A stretch of DNA of 38,898 nucleotides. It comes from Azotobacter paspali. Its GTDB lineage: Bacteria > Pseudomonadota > Gammaproteobacteria > Pseudomonadales > Pseudomonadaceae. This document shows, one piece after another, positions 24,764 through 33,119 of this stretch. The notes beneath the pieces were generated by a model that did no database searches, was not told the DNA's origin, and saw nothing but the letters and a program-made list of their open reading frames with translations. Location: the NCBI RefSeq assembly GCF_042434745.1, contig NZ_JBHLSS010000030.1; one strand, given 5' to 3'. A program made the translations under genes and the position numbers. The first letter of the stretch is position 1. The number at the start of each line of letters is the position of its first letter.

Positions 24764-24843
24764 ATTCGGTTTCATTTAAGTTGTGTAGCCGGATATTCAG
24801 TTTCCCTTAAGTTATGGGTACCGCGCATTCAGCTTTATTTAAG
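24764..24843 (+). promoter_or_regulatory. Three phased 17-bp direct repeats (PmrA/OmpR-like boxes)
   Basis: Three units of the form ATTCRG-N5-YTTAAG: ATTCGG-tttca-TTTAAG (24764-24780), ATTCAG-tttcc-CTTAAG (24795-24811) and ATTCAG-cttta-TTTAAG (24827-24843). Starts are 31 and 32 bp apart, about three helical turns, so all lie on one face. Half-sites separated by N5 are how OmpR-family response regulators bind, and YTTAAK-N5-YTTAAK is the known PmrA box. A TTGACT -35-like hexamer (24844-24849) directly abuts the third box. The carbonic anhydrase gene starts 140 bp downstream and is the likely target; the -10 is not clear. Confidence 0.55.
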
Positions 24844-24982
24844 TTGACTGACGCAGGCTGATTTTCATCGAGGGCACGTGAGTGCCCCACGTCCACCTGT
24901 GCCGAAGTCATCGTCTCGACTCGTCATAAATGGGGACGACCACCGAGCCTTGCCACTTTCCGCTACCTAGGGAGGTTATGCC

Positions 24983-25729
24983 ATGAACAATGTCATCCCG
25001 AAACACGGCCCCTCGCAGGGAACGACCGAGGCCCGCACCGAGTCCGAAAACGCCGAGGTGGCGCTGAAGAACATCGTCGATGGCTTCCATCGCTTCCGCA
25101 CCGAGGTCTTTCCGCAGCAGAAGGAGTTCTACCGCTCCCTCGCCAGCGCCCAGCGGCCACGGGCCATGTTCATCACCTGCGCCGATTCGCGCATCGTCCC
25201 CGAATTGATCACTCAGAGTTCGCCCGGCGACCTGTTTATCACCCGCAACGTCGGTAACGTGGTGCCGCCCTACGGGCAGATCAACGGCGGCGTGTCCACC
25301 GCCATCGAATATGCGGTGATGGCGCTCGGCGTGCACCACATCGTCGTCTGCGGCCACTCCGACTGCGGCGCCATGAAGGCGGTGATGGACCCGCCGACCC
25401 TGGAGAGCATGCCCACCGTCAAGGCCTGGCTGCGCCACGCCGAGGTGGCCAAGACCGTGGTGCAGGAGAACCGCTGCAGTTGCAACGGCCGCGACACCCT
25501 CGAAGTGCTCACCGAAGAGAACGTGGTCGCCCAACTCGACCACCTGCGCACCCATCCCTCGGTGGCGGCGCGCCTGGCCAGCGGCCAGTTGTTCATCCAT
25601 GGCTGGGTCTATTCCATCGAGACCGCCGAGATCAAGGCCTACGACGCCGAGCAAGGCTGCTTCCGCCCCCTCGACAGCGAAGGCTCGATTCCCGTAGCCA
25701 CGCCGCGCGCGCGCTTTTACCAGAGCTAG
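24983..25729 (+). CDS. Beta-class carbonic anhydrase
   Basis: 248 residues, interconverting CO2 and bicarbonate. Zinc ligands and the catalytic dyad are in CADSR (Cys66, Asp68, Arg70) and HSDCG (His125, Cys128). Other family text includes FYRSLASAQRPRAMFITC, DLFITRNVGNVVPPYG and ASGQLFIHGWVYSIETAEI. A GGAGG site precedes the ATG. In Pseudomonas this gene neighbours a SulP transporter and the cox locus, as here. It has its own terminator, so it is probably transcribed alone, perhaps under the phased boxes upstream. Confidence 0.95.
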   Translation: MNNVIPKHGPSQGTTEARTESENAEVALKNIVDGFHRFRTEVFPQQKEFYRSLASAQRPRAMFITCADSRIVPELITQSSPGDLFITRNVGNVVPPYGQINGGVSTAIEYAVMALGVHHIVVCGHSDCGAMKAVMDPPTLESMPTVKAWLRHAEVAKTVVQENRCSCNGRDTLEVLTEENVVAQLDHLRTHPSVAARLASGQLFIHGWVYSIETAEIKAYDAEQGCFRPLDSEGSIPVATPRARFYQS

Positions 25730-25747
25730 CGGCACCGGCGGTCCCGC

Positions 25748-25777
25748 AGGCCGATCCCCGTGATCGGCCTTGTTTTT
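25748..25777 (+). terminator. Rho-independent terminator of the beta-carbonic anhydrase gene
   Basis: AGGCCGATC / GATCGGCCT, a perfect 9-bp stem with a 5-nt loop, followed by TGTTTTT. It lies 19 bp after the stop and separates this gene from the SulP gene. Confidence 0.9.
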
Positions 25778-25856
25778 ACTTCGTTTGACGTCCCGCTGCG
25801 GGGCCATCCTCGCACCGTGGACGGCTCGTGTTCGACTCGCACACGGAAGCACCTCC

Positions 25857-27398
25857 ATGAACCTCGAAACCCTGAAATCCACCCTGCCACGGGACGCCAT
25901 GGCCTCCGTGGTGGTCTTTCTCGTCGCCCTGCCGCTGTGCATGGGCGTCGCCATCGCCTCCGGCATGCCGCCGGCCAAGGGTCTGATCACCGGCATCATC
26001 GGCGGGCTGGTGGTCGGCTGGCTGGCCGGCGCGCCGCTGCAGGTCAGCGGCCCGGCGGCGGGCCTCGCCGTGCTGGTCTTCGAACTGGTTCGCCAGCACG
26101 GCATCGCCATGCTCGGGCCGATCCTGCTGCTCGCCGGCCTGATCCAACTGCTCGCCGGACGCCTGCGCCTGGGCTGCTGGTTCCGCGTCACCGCGCCGGC
26201 GGTGGTCTACGGTATGCTAGCGGGGATTGGCATCCTGATCATCCTGTCGCAGTTGCACGTGATGCTCGACGCTTCACCGCAGGCCTCCGGCCTGATCAAC
26301 CTGCAGGCCTTCCCGGCGGCGCTGCTCGACGCCCTGCCGTTCGGCGAAGGCAGCGGCTGGAGCGCCGGACTGCTCGGTCTCCTGACCATCGGCTGCATGT
26401 GGCTGTGGGACAAGCGCAAGCCGGCCAGACTGCGTTTCCTGCCCGGCGCGCTGCTCGGCGTGAGCCTGGCAACCCTGGTCAGCCTGGTCTTCTCGATGGA
26501 CGTGCGTCGCGTCGAGGTGCCGGCCAACCTGGGCGATGCCATCGACTGGGTACAACCGGCCGATCTGTTGCGCCTGCTGACCGAGCCTAGCTTGTTGATC
26601 GCGGCGCTGACCCTGGCCTTCATCGCCAGCGCCGAGACCCTGCTGTCGGCCGCCGCGGTGGATCGCATGCACCAGGGCCCGCGCGCCGACTTCGACCGCG
26701 AGCTGACTTCCCAGGGCATCGGCAACATGCTCTGCGGCCTGCTCGGCGCCCTGCCGATGACCGGGGTGATCGTGCGCAGCTCGGCCAACGTGCAGGCCGG
26801 CGCCGTCACCCGCCTGTCCACCGTCCTCCACGGCCTCTGGCTGCTGGCTTTCGTCCTGCTGCTGACCGCGGTACTGCAAAGCATTCCGGTGGCCAGCCTG
26901 GCCGGGGTGCTGGTCTATACCGGAGTCAAGCTGGTCGATCTCAAGGCTCTGCGCGGTCTGGGCCGCTACGGCCGCATGCCGATGTTCGTCTACGCCGCCA
27001 CGGCCCTGGCGATCGTCTGCACCGACCTGCTGACCGGGGTGATGATCGGCTTCGCCCTGACCCTGGCCAAGCTCGCCTGGCGCGCTTCTCGGCTGAAGAT
27101 CAGCCTGATCTACGACGAGGACGGCCGCACCGCGGAGCTGCGCATGGTCGGCTCGGCGACCTTCCTCAAGGTGCCGGAACTGTCCCGCGTGCTGGCCACG
27201 GTGCGTCCCGGTACCCAGTTGCACGTACCGTTGGATCACCTGAACTATATCGACCACGCCTGCATGGAGCTGCTCGACGAGTGGAGCGCCGCCAGCGCGG
27301 CTAATGGCTCCGAGCTGGTGCTCAAGCCCCGCGCGGTGAAACGCCGCCTGGAAGGCCGGCTGCGCACCACGGTGGGCATCGGCGGCGCGACCGCCTGA
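25857..27398 (+). CDS. SulP-family anion transporter with STAS domain
   Basis: 513 residues from ATG 25857. Multiple membrane spans occupy residues 15 to about 400 (ASVVVFLVALPLCMGVAIASGMPPAKGLITGIIGG opens the conserved SulP core, and GNMLCGLLGALPMTGVIVRSSANVQAGA is a later signature). A C-terminal STAS domain includes VGSATFLKVPELSRVL and VPLDHLNYIDHACMELLDEW. SulP proteins carry sulphate, bicarbonate or other anions. Placement right after a carbonic anhydrase favours bicarbonate, though sulphate cannot be excluded. The longer frame upstream (25770) is not needed. Confidence 0.9.
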   Translation: MNLETLKSTLPRDAMASVVVFLVALPLCMGVAIASGMPPAKGLITGIIGGLVVGWLAGAPLQVSGPAAGLAVLVFELVRQHGIAMLGPILLLAGLIQLLAGRLRLGCWFRVTAPAVVYGMLAGIGILIILSQLHVMLDASPQASGLINLQAFPAALLDALPFGEGSGWSAGLLGLLTIGCMWLWDKRKPARLRFLPGALLGVSLATLVSLVFSMDVRRVEVPANLGDAIDWVQPADLLRLLTEPSLLIAALTLAFIASAETLLSAAAVDRMHQGPRADFDRELTSQGIGNMLCGLLGALPMTGVIVRSSANVQAGAVTRLSTVLHGLWLLAFVLLLTAVLQSIPVASLAGVLVYTGVKLVDLKALRGLGRYGRMPMFVYAATALAIVCTDLLTGVMIGFALTLAKLAWRASRLKISLIYDEDGRTAELRMVGSATFLKVPELSRVLATVRPGTQLHVPLDHLNYIDHACMELLDEWSAASAANGSELVLKPRAVKRRLEGRLRTTVGIGGATA

Positions 27399-27415
27399 GG
27401 CGCGGGACCAAGTAC

Positions 27416-27458
27416 GGATGCGACCCGCCGGCCCCTTGCCGCTTCGCGGGTCGCATCC
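27416..27458. terminator. Bidirectional hairpin between convergent genes
   Basis: GGATGCGACCCGC (27416-27428) pairs perfectly with GCGGGTCGCATCC (27446-27458), 13 bp with a 17-nt loop. It sits exactly between the SulP stop (27398) and the convergent stop at 27462. Confidence 0.75.
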
Positions 27459-27461
27459 GCC

Positions 27462-28112
27462 CTAGCCGGCCACCCGGCTCAGTTGCAGCTCCACCCCGAA
27501 CTGCCGCGACAGGCAGGGCCAGGCCAGCCAAGCGGCGACGGTCTTCGGATTGCTCAGGCGGGCGCGGTAGGAATCCAAGGACGCCTGCTCGAACAAGGTA
27601 TCGCCGAGCAGGCCGTTCACCGCTAGGTGCACGGCCTCGTCCAGGCGATTGGCGAACTCCTCGCCGATCAGCCAGTGGGCGATCAGGTTGGCGACCGTGG
27701 TGTCCAAGGGGATCAGCGGCTGACCGATGCAGGCGATGTAGCGGTCGTTCACCTCCTCGATTAGACGATGCGCCAGATAGGCCTCGTCGAGCAGACCGGC
27801 GAGGCCTTCCTGCCCCTCCAGCACCTGCGGCGGACTAAGGAAGAAGTGCGTGGCCACCTTCAGCACCGGCTTGACCTGCGCTTCGATGCCGGCTCCGCAG
27901 GCGACCGCGTGGGCCGCCTCGAGCAGTTCCGGCACTTGCTCCAGATATCCATCGACAAACTTCGTCAGCACCCCCAGCGCATCCTCCTCGGGCAGGTAGA
28001 TGGCCGGATGCAGGTACTGCATCCGGCTTTCCAATTGACGAGCGAGCGCGCCATGGCGGGATTCGTGCTGGCGGGCACACTCGATCAGCTGGCGCAAGGC
28101 TGAAATATTCAA
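27462..28112 (-). CDS. Conserved hypothetical protein of the carbonic anhydrase-cox region
   Basis: 216 residues, mostly alpha-helical by composition (MNISALRQLIECARQHESRHGALARQLE..., EEDALGVLTKFVDGYLEQVPELLEAA, LAHRLIEEVNDRYIACIG), with no signal peptide. The start is TTG at 28112, supported by GAGGAG 8 nt upstream; the first in-frame ATG would remove about 31 residues. A gene of unknown function occupies this place between the SulP gene and coxB in Pseudomonas. No domain was recognised. Confidence 0.7.
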   Translation of the reverse strand: MNISALRQLIECARQHESRHGALARQLESRMQYLHPAIYLPEEDALGVLTKFVDGYLEQVPELLEAAHAVACGAGIEAQVKPVLKVATHFFLSPPQVLEGQEGLAGLLDEAYLAHRLIEEVNDRYIACIGQPLIPLDTTVANLIAHWLIGEEFANRLDEAVHLAVNGLLGDTLFEQASLDSYRARLSNPKTVAAWLAWPCLSRQFGVELQLSRVAG

Positions 28113-28248
28113 AGGCGGTACTCCTCGGGTTCCTGCGAAAAGGCAGCCTCCCTGGCCATTGGACAGACTTGTCTAGCTTAGACGCCCATACGGCATATCG
28201 CTATCACCTCGCCCCGGGCCGCAAAAAACATCCCCTGTTGCGCCGCTG

Positions 28249-28256
28249 TCTATACT
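28249..28256 (+). promoter_or_regulatory. Candidate sigma-S-type -10 for the cox operon
   Basis: TCTATACT matches the RpoS-preferred -10 (KCTATACT, with C at -13); no good -35 is seen, as is common for that sigma factor. It lies about 220 bp before coxB, so the transcript would have a long leader. The leader contains a CTGCAC-c-GTGCAG hairpin at 28291-28303 and no open frame of note. In P. aeruginosa the aa3 oxidase genes are known to depend on RpoS. The rest of the 365-bp gap shows nothing else clear. Confidence 0.45.
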
Positions 28257-28477
28257 CGACTCGAAACACGCTTACCGGAGTAACGTCCGACTGCACCGTG
28301 CAGGCCGGGGTTCTGCGGTAGCGGGTCGCGGGAAAAAGAAAGCCGGCACCGCTAAAAACGTGATGCAACCGTTTCCGCACGATCCGGTTCCGGCGGCCCG
28401 TCCAGATCGAAAGGTTCGGCGACAGTACCCTGCGTCGACGGTTTCGCCAGCGGGATAAATGATAAGGAGAACCCGCA

Positions 28478-29635
28478 ATGATGCGACATCCACGACTCTG
28501 GATGGGCCTTCTGTCGTGCTCGGCCCTGTCCCAGGCGCAGGCCGCCTGGAATGTGAACATGCGGCCGGGAGTCACGGAAGTCAGCCGTTCCGTCTTCGAT
28601 CTGCACATGACCATCTTCTGGATCTGCGTGGCCATCGGCGTGCTGGTGTTCAGCACGATGTTCTGGTCGATGTTCGCCCACCGCCGTTCACGTCGCCCGC
28701 AGCCCGCCCACTTTCACGAGAACACCCGGGTCGAGGTGCTGTGGACGGTGATTCCGCTGTTGATCCTGATCGCCATGGCGGTGCCGGCGACCCGCACCCT
28801 GTTGCACATCTACGACCCGTCCGAGCCCGACCTGGACATCCAGGTCACTGGCTACCAGTGGAAGTGGCACTACAAGTACTTGGGCGAGGACGTGGAGTTC
28901 TTCAGCAACCTGGCCACCGACCGCAACGCCATCGGCAACCAGGCGCCGAAGAACGACCACTACCTGCTGGAGGTGGACGAACCGCTGGTGATCCCGGCCG
29001 GCGTCAAGGTGCGCTTTCTGGTCACCGCGGCGGACGTCATCCACTCCTGGTGGGTACCGGAACTGGCGGTGAAGAAGGACGCTATCCCCGGCTTCATCAA
29101 CGAGACCTGGACCCGCGTCGCCGAGCCGGGCCTCTACCGCGGCCAGTGTACCGAACTGTGCGGCAAGGATCACGGCTTCATGCCGGTGGTGGTGGAGGTC
29201 AAGGCCCCGGCCGACTACGCCGCCTGGCTGGCCGGCAAGAAGGCCGCCGTCGCCAAGGCCACGGCGCAGGCTGGCAAGGCCTGGACCCTGGAGGAACTGG
29301 TCGCCCAGGGCGAGCAGGTCTACCGGACCACCTGCGCCGCCTGCCACCAGCCGACCGGCGAGGGCCTGCCGCCGGCATTCCCGGCGCTCAAGGGTTCGAA
29401 GATCGCCACCGGACCGAAGGCAGGCCACATGAACATCGTCATCAACGGCAAGCCGGGCACCGCCATGGCCGCCTTCGGCAAGCAGCTCTCGGACGTCGAC
29501 CTGGCGGCAGTGATCACCTACGAGCGCAACGCCTTCGGCAACGCGCTCGGCGACAGCGTTACCCCGCAGGACATCCACGCCTTCCGGCAGGCCCAAGAAA
29601 CCGGCCAGGGCACGCAGCCCGCCCAACCCCAATAG
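28478..29635 (+). CDS. coxB: Cytochrome c oxidase subunit II with fused cytochrome c (caa3 type)
   Basis: 385 residues. Signal peptide (about 1-23), two membrane spans (45-66 and 88-108), then a CuA cupredoxin domain with His189 (VIHSWW) and CTELCGKDHGFM (Cys224, Cys228, His232, Met235; Glu226 in the usual place). A C-terminal class I cytochrome c domain has CAACH (286-290) with a distal Met near GTAMAAFG, so electrons can enter through the fused haem c. It is an inner-membrane subunit of the terminal oxidase. An AAGGAG site lies 8 nt upstream. It is the first gene of the oxidase operon; coxA follows after 15 bp. Confidence 0.97.
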   Translation: MMRHPRLWMGLLSCSALSQAQAAWNVNMRPGVTEVSRSVFDLHMTIFWICVAIGVLVFSTMFWSMFAHRRSRRPQPAHFHENTRVEVLWTVIPLLILIAMAVPATRTLLHIYDPSEPDLDIQVTGYQWKWHYKYLGEDVEFFSNLATDRNAIGNQAPKNDHYLLEVDEPLVIPAGVKVRFLVTAADVIHSWWVPELAVKKDAIPGFINETWTRVAEPGLYRGQCTELCGKDHGFMPVVVEVKAPADYAAWLAGKKAAVAKATAQAGKAWTLEELVAQGEQVYRTTCAACHQPTGEGLPPAFPALKGSKIATGPKAGHMNIVINGKPGTAMAAFGKQLSDVDLAAVITYERNAFGNALGDSVTPQDIHAFRQAQETGQGTQPAQPQ

Positions 29636-29650
29636 AAAGGAGAGGCCACG

Positions 29651-31243
29651 ATGAGCGCAGTGATCGAGCCGGGCCACACCGCCCACGACGAACACCCTCA
29701 CGGCCCGGCCAGAGGCCCGATGCGCTGGCTGCTGACCACCAACCACAAGGACATCGGCACCCTGTACCTGTGGTTCAGCTTCACCGCCTTCCTGCTCGGC
29801 GGCAGCATGGCCATGATCATCCGCACCGAGCTGTTCCAGCCGGGGCTGCAGATCGTCCAGCCGGAATTCTTCAACCAGATGACCACCATGCACGGCCTGA
29901 TCATGGTCTTCGGCGCGGTGATGCCGGCCTTCGTCGGCCTGGCCAACTGGATGATTCCGCTGATGATCGGCGCGCCGGACATGGCCCTGCCGAGGATGAA
30001 CAACTTCAGCTTCTGGCTGTTGTCGGCGGCTTTCGGCCTGCTGGTCAGCACCCTGTTCATGAAGGGCGGCGGGCCGAACTTCGGTTGGACCTTCTACGCG
30101 CCGCTGTCCACCACCTTCGCCCCGGAGAGCGTGACCTTCTTCATCTTCGCCATTCACCTGATGGGCATCAGCTCGATCATGGGCGCGATCAACGTGATCG
30201 CTACCGTGGTCAACCTGCGCGCGCCGGGCATGACCCTGATGAAGATGCCGCTGTTCTGCTGGACTTGGCTGATCACCGCCTTCCTGCTGATCGCGGTGAT
30301 GCCAGTGCTGGCCGGGGTGGTGACCATGATGCTGATGGACATCCACTTCGGCACCAGCTTTTTCAATGCCGCCGGCGGCGGCGACCCGGTACTGTTCCAG
30401 CACGTGTTCTGGTTCTTCGGCCACCCCGAGGTGTACATCATGATCCTGCCGGCTTTCGGCGCGATCAGCTCGATCATCCCGACCTTCAGCCGCAAGCCGC
30501 TGTTCGGCTACACCTCGATGGTCTACGCCACCGGTGCCATCGCCTTTTTGTCCTTCATCGTCTGGGCCCACCATATGTTCACCGTGGGCATACCGGTGAC
30601 CGGCGAGCTGTTCTTCATGTACGCCACCATGCTGATCGCCGTACCCACCGGGGTGAAGGTGTTCAACTGGGTGTCGACCATGTGGCGCGGCTCGCTGACC
30701 TTCGAGGCGCCGATGCTGTTCGCCGTGGCCTTCGTCATCCTCTTCACCATTGGCGGCTTCTCCGGGCTGATGCTGTCCATCGCGCCGGCCGACTTCCAGT
30801 ACCACGACACCTACTTCGTGGTCGCGCACTTCCACTACGTGCTGGTACCCGGAGCGATCTTCGGCATCTTCGCCTCGACCTACTACTGGTTGCCCAAGTG
30901 GACCGGACACATGTACGACGAGCGCCTGGCCAGATGGCATTTCTGGCTGTCCTTCGTCGGCATGAACCTGGCCTTCTTCCCCATGCACTTCGTCGGCCTG
31001 GCCGGCATGCCACGGCGCATTCCCGATTACAACCTGCAGTTCGCCGACTTCAACATGGTGTCCAGCCTCGGCGCCTTCCTGTTCGGCGCCACCCAGTTGC
31101 TGTTCCTGTACATCGTCATCAAGTGCATCCGCAGCGGCGAGCCGGCCCCGGCCAAGCCCTGGGACGGCGCTCACGGCCTGGAATGGTCGGTGCCCTCCCC
31201 CGCGCCCTATCACACCTTCAGCACGCCGCCGGAGGTGAAGTGA
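29651..31243 (+). CDS. coxA: Cytochrome c oxidase subunit I
   Basis: 530 residues with the twelve-span haem-copper oxidase core. Ligands: His81 (TTMHGLIMVFG) and His395 for low-spin haem a, His393 (VAHFHYV) for haem a3, and CuB ligands His258, His307 and His308 (GHPEVYI and WAHHMF). Tyr262 is the cross-linked tyrosine and Glu260 is in the usual place for the D-channel region. This is an A-type proton pump reducing O2 to water. AAGGAG lies upstream. It lies between coxB and ctaG in one operon. Confidence 0.98.
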   Translation: MSAVIEPGHTAHDEHPHGPARGPMRWLLTTNHKDIGTLYLWFSFTAFLLGGSMAMIIRTELFQPGLQIVQPEFFNQMTTMHGLIMVFGAVMPAFVGLANWMIPLMIGAPDMALPRMNNFSFWLLSAAFGLLVSTLFMKGGGPNFGWTFYAPLSTTFAPESVTFFIFAIHLMGISSIMGAINVIATVVNLRAPGMTLMKMPLFCWTWLITAFLLIAVMPVLAGVVTMMLMDIHFGTSFFNAAGGGDPVLFQHVFWFFGHPEVYIMILPAFGAISSIIPTFSRKPLFGYTSMVYATGAIAFLSFIVWAHHMFTVGIPVTGELFFMYATMLIAVPTGVKVFNWVSTMWRGSLTFEAPMLFAVAFVILFTIGGFSGLMLSIAPADFQYHDTYFVVAHFHYVLVPGAIFGIFASTYYWLPKWTGHMYDERLARWHFWLSFVGMNLAFFPMHFVGLAGMPRRIPDYNLQFADFNMVSSLGAFLFGATQLLFLYIVIKCIRSGEPAPAKPWDGAHGLEWSVPSPAPYHTFSTPPEVK

Positions 31244-31270
31244 AATGAACGCTCGCCGGGAGTCGGAATC

Positions 31271-31825
31271 ATGAACGACGGCTTGCCCACCGCCCGCCTG
31301 GTCCGCCGCCTGCTGGTGGTGGTGGTGGCCATGTTCGCCTTCGGCTTCGCCCTAGTGCCGCTGTACGACGTGATGTGCCAGGCCTTCGGCATCAACGGCA
31401 AGACCGCTGGCGCCTGGCAGGGCACGCAGACGGTGGACGAGTCGCGCAGCGTGCGCGTGCAGTTCCTCGCCAGCAACGCCGCCGGCATGAGTTGGGAATT
31501 CCGGCCGCTGCAGGACGAACTGACGGTGCATCCCGGCGCCAGCAACCAGATGCTGTTCGTCGCCCGCAACCCGAGCGACCGGCCGATGACCGCCCAGGCC
31601 ATCCCCAGCGTCGCCCCGGCCCGGGTGGCGGCCTGGTTTCACAAGACCGAGTGCTTCTGCTTCACCCAGCAGGTCCTCGCGCCGGGCGAGCGCATCGAGA
31701 TGCCGGTGCGCTTCGTCGTCGACCGCGACCTGCCGGCCGACGTGCGGCACCTGACGCTCGGCTACACGCTGTTCGACATCACCGGGCGCCAGGAGCCGCC
31801 GGCGCAGGCCGCCCGTTCCCGTTAA
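31271..31825 (+). CDS. ctaG: Cytochrome c oxidase assembly protein CtaG (Cox11)
   Basis: 184 residues: an N-terminal cytoplasmic stretch, one membrane span (about 12-30, LLVVVVAMFAFGFALVPLYDV) and a periplasmic copper-binding domain. VMCQAFGI follows the span, and the Cu(I) motif CFCF is present in KTECFCFTQQVL. It delivers copper to CuB of subunit I. GGGAG lies upstream. The order coxA-ctaG-coxC is the usual one, and spacing to coxC is 14 bp. Confidence 0.96.
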   Translation: MNDGLPTARLVRRLLVVVVAMFAFGFALVPLYDVMCQAFGINGKTAGAWQGTQTVDESRSVRVQFLASNAAGMSWEFRPLQDELTVHPGASNQMLFVARNPSDRPMTAQAIPSVAPARVAAWFHKTECFCFTQQVLAPGERIEMPVRFVVDRDLPADVRHLTLGYTLFDITGRQEPPAQAARSR

Positions 31826-31839
31826 GGAGAAGAACGATC

Positions 31840-32730
31840 ATGTCGACGCCCCACGAGCACTATTACGTCCCCGCCCAGAGCAAGTGGCCGATCATCGCCA
31901 CCCTCGGCCTGCTGACCACCGTCTTCGGGCTCGGCAGTTGGTTCAACGATCTCAAGGCCGGCCGCGACGAGATCTCCGGCCCGGCGATCTTCTTCGTCGG
32001 CGCCCTGCTGATCGCCTGGATGCTGTTCGGCTGGTTCGGCAGCGTGATCCGCGAAGGCCGCGCCGGACTCTACAGCGCACAGATGGACCGCTCGTTCCGC
32101 TGGGGCATGAGTTGGTTCATCTTTTCCGAGGTGATGTTCTTCCTGGTTTTCTTCGGTGCCCTCTTCTATATCCGCTACTGGACCGGCCCCTGGCTCGCCG
32201 GCGAGGGCGACAAGGGCATCAGCCACATGCTCTGGCCGAACTTCCAGTACACCTGGCCGCTACTGGAGAACCCCGATCCCAAGCAGTTTCCGGCGCCGAA
32301 AGGAACCATCAGCGCCTGGTCGCTGCCGCTGGTCAACACCATTTTGCTGGTGTCCTCCAGCTTCACCGTGACCTTCGCCCATCACGCGCTGAAGGACGGC
32401 GACCGCCGCAAGTTGAAGCTCTGGCTGGCGCTGACCATCGGGCTCGGGGTGACCTTCCTGATCCTGCAGGCCGAGGAATACGCGCATGCCTACCGGGAGC
32501 TGGGGCTGACTCTGGGTTCGGGGATCTACGGTGCCACTTTCTTCATGCTCACCGGCTTCCACGGCGCCCACGTGACCATCGGCGCGATCATCCTCGCGGT
32601 GATGCTGGTACGCGTGCTGCGCGGCCACTTCACCGCCGAAGAGCACTTCGGCTTCGAGGCGGCGAGCTGGTACTGGCACTTCGTGGACGTGGTGTGGATC
32701 TGCCTATTCGTCTTCGTCTACGTGCTCTGA
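31840..32730 (+). CDS. coxC: Cytochrome c oxidase subunit III
   Basis: 296 residues, seven predicted spans. Family signatures are visible: YYVPAQSKWPI at the start, RWGMSWFIFSEVMFFLVFFGALFY, LILQAEEYAHAY, GFHGAHVTIGA and SWYWHFVDVVWICLFVFVYVL at the end. TTAAGGAGA precedes the ATG at 31840; the frame extends back into ctaG but is not coding there. It is the last structural oxidase gene and is followed by a repeat element. Confidence 0.97.
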   Translation: MSTPHEHYYVPAQSKWPIIATLGLLTTVFGLGSWFNDLKAGRDEISGPAIFFVGALLIAWMLFGWFGSVIREGRAGLYSAQMDRSFRWGMSWFIFSEVMFFLVFFGALFYIRYWTGPWLAGEGDKGISHMLWPNFQYTWPLLENPDPKQFPAPKGTISAWSLPLVNTILLVSSSFTVTFAHHALKDGDRRKLKLWLALTIGLGVTFLILQAEEYAHAYRELGLTLGSGIYGATFFMLTGFHGAHVTIGAIILAVMLVRVLRGHFTAEEHFGFEAASWYWHFVDVVWICLFVFVYVL

Positions 32731-32748
32731 GCATGGGGCGGGACAGGG

Positions 32749-32874
32749 CGTAGGGTGGGTAATAGCGCAGCCTTACCCACCAGAACCAAGGTACTTGGTG
32801 GAAAACTCGCACAGCGATTTTCCACCGCAGAACACCCACGGCGGGAAAGACCTGCAGTCGTTTCCCACCCTACG
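32749..32874. repeat. 126-bp multi-hairpin repeat element with 11-bp terminal inverted repeats
   Basis: Ends are CGTAGGGTGGG (32749-32759) and CCCACCCTACG (32864-32874). Inside are GGTGGGTAA (32754-32762) / TTACCCACC (32773-32781), ACCAAG (32785-32790) / CTTGGT (32794-32799), and GGTGGAAAA (32797-32805) / TTTTCCACC (32818-32826), plus an imperfect GGGAAAGAC / GTCGTTTCCC stem. It has no open frame of interest. It looks like a REP/MITE-type intergenic element inserted between coxC and the DUF2909 gene. Confidence 0.75.
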
Positions 32875-32883
32875 AAATGGCGG

Positions 32884-33090
32884 CTACCAGGTCACATGGG
32901 AAACGAGCCGGCCGCTGTAGAGACCCCAGGCGACTAGCGCCAGGATCAGTGCGGCCAGTCCGACCCGGACGTACAGCGCATGCAGTACCCGATGGGTGCG
33001 GCCGGCGTCGCGGACCAGGAAGAACAGACCGCTGAACAGGCTGGCGAGCATCGCCAGCAGCGACAAGACAATCGCCACCTTGAGCAACAT
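32884..33090 (-). CDS. DUF2909-family twin-span membrane protein
   Basis: 68 residues with two hydrophobic helices (MLLKVAIVLSLLAMLASLFSGLFFLV and VGLAALILALVAWGLY) joined by a basic loop RDAGRTHRVLHALYVR. This is the DUF2909 pattern of small proteins in cytochrome oxidase loci. It is on the opposite strand to the flanking oxidase genes and divergent from the SURF1 gene, with 29 bp between their starts. Its role is unknown; an assembly or stability role is plausible from context only. Confidence 0.75.
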   Translation of the reverse strand: MLLKVAIVLSLLAMLASLFSGLFFLVRDAGRTHRVLHALYVRVGLAALILALVAWGLYSGRLVSHVTW

Positions 33091-33119
33091 GGACGGCTCC
33101 GGGGGATTAAGGAGGATGC

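Noticed and set aside
24764..24843. CRISPR-like interpretation of the three phased repeats
   Set aside because: Only three degenerate 17-bp units with 14-15-bp gaps that are too short for spacers, and no cas genes.
28688..31213. 841-codon open frame antisense to coxB-coxA
   Set aside because: It is the high-GC mirror frame of two certain genes and has Gly/Ala/Arg/His-rich composition without motifs.
31245..31274. Nine-codon frame (ATG...TGA) overlapping the ctaG start by ATGA
   Set aside because: Coupling geometry is suggestive, but it is too short to support and has no ribosome-binding site of its own.
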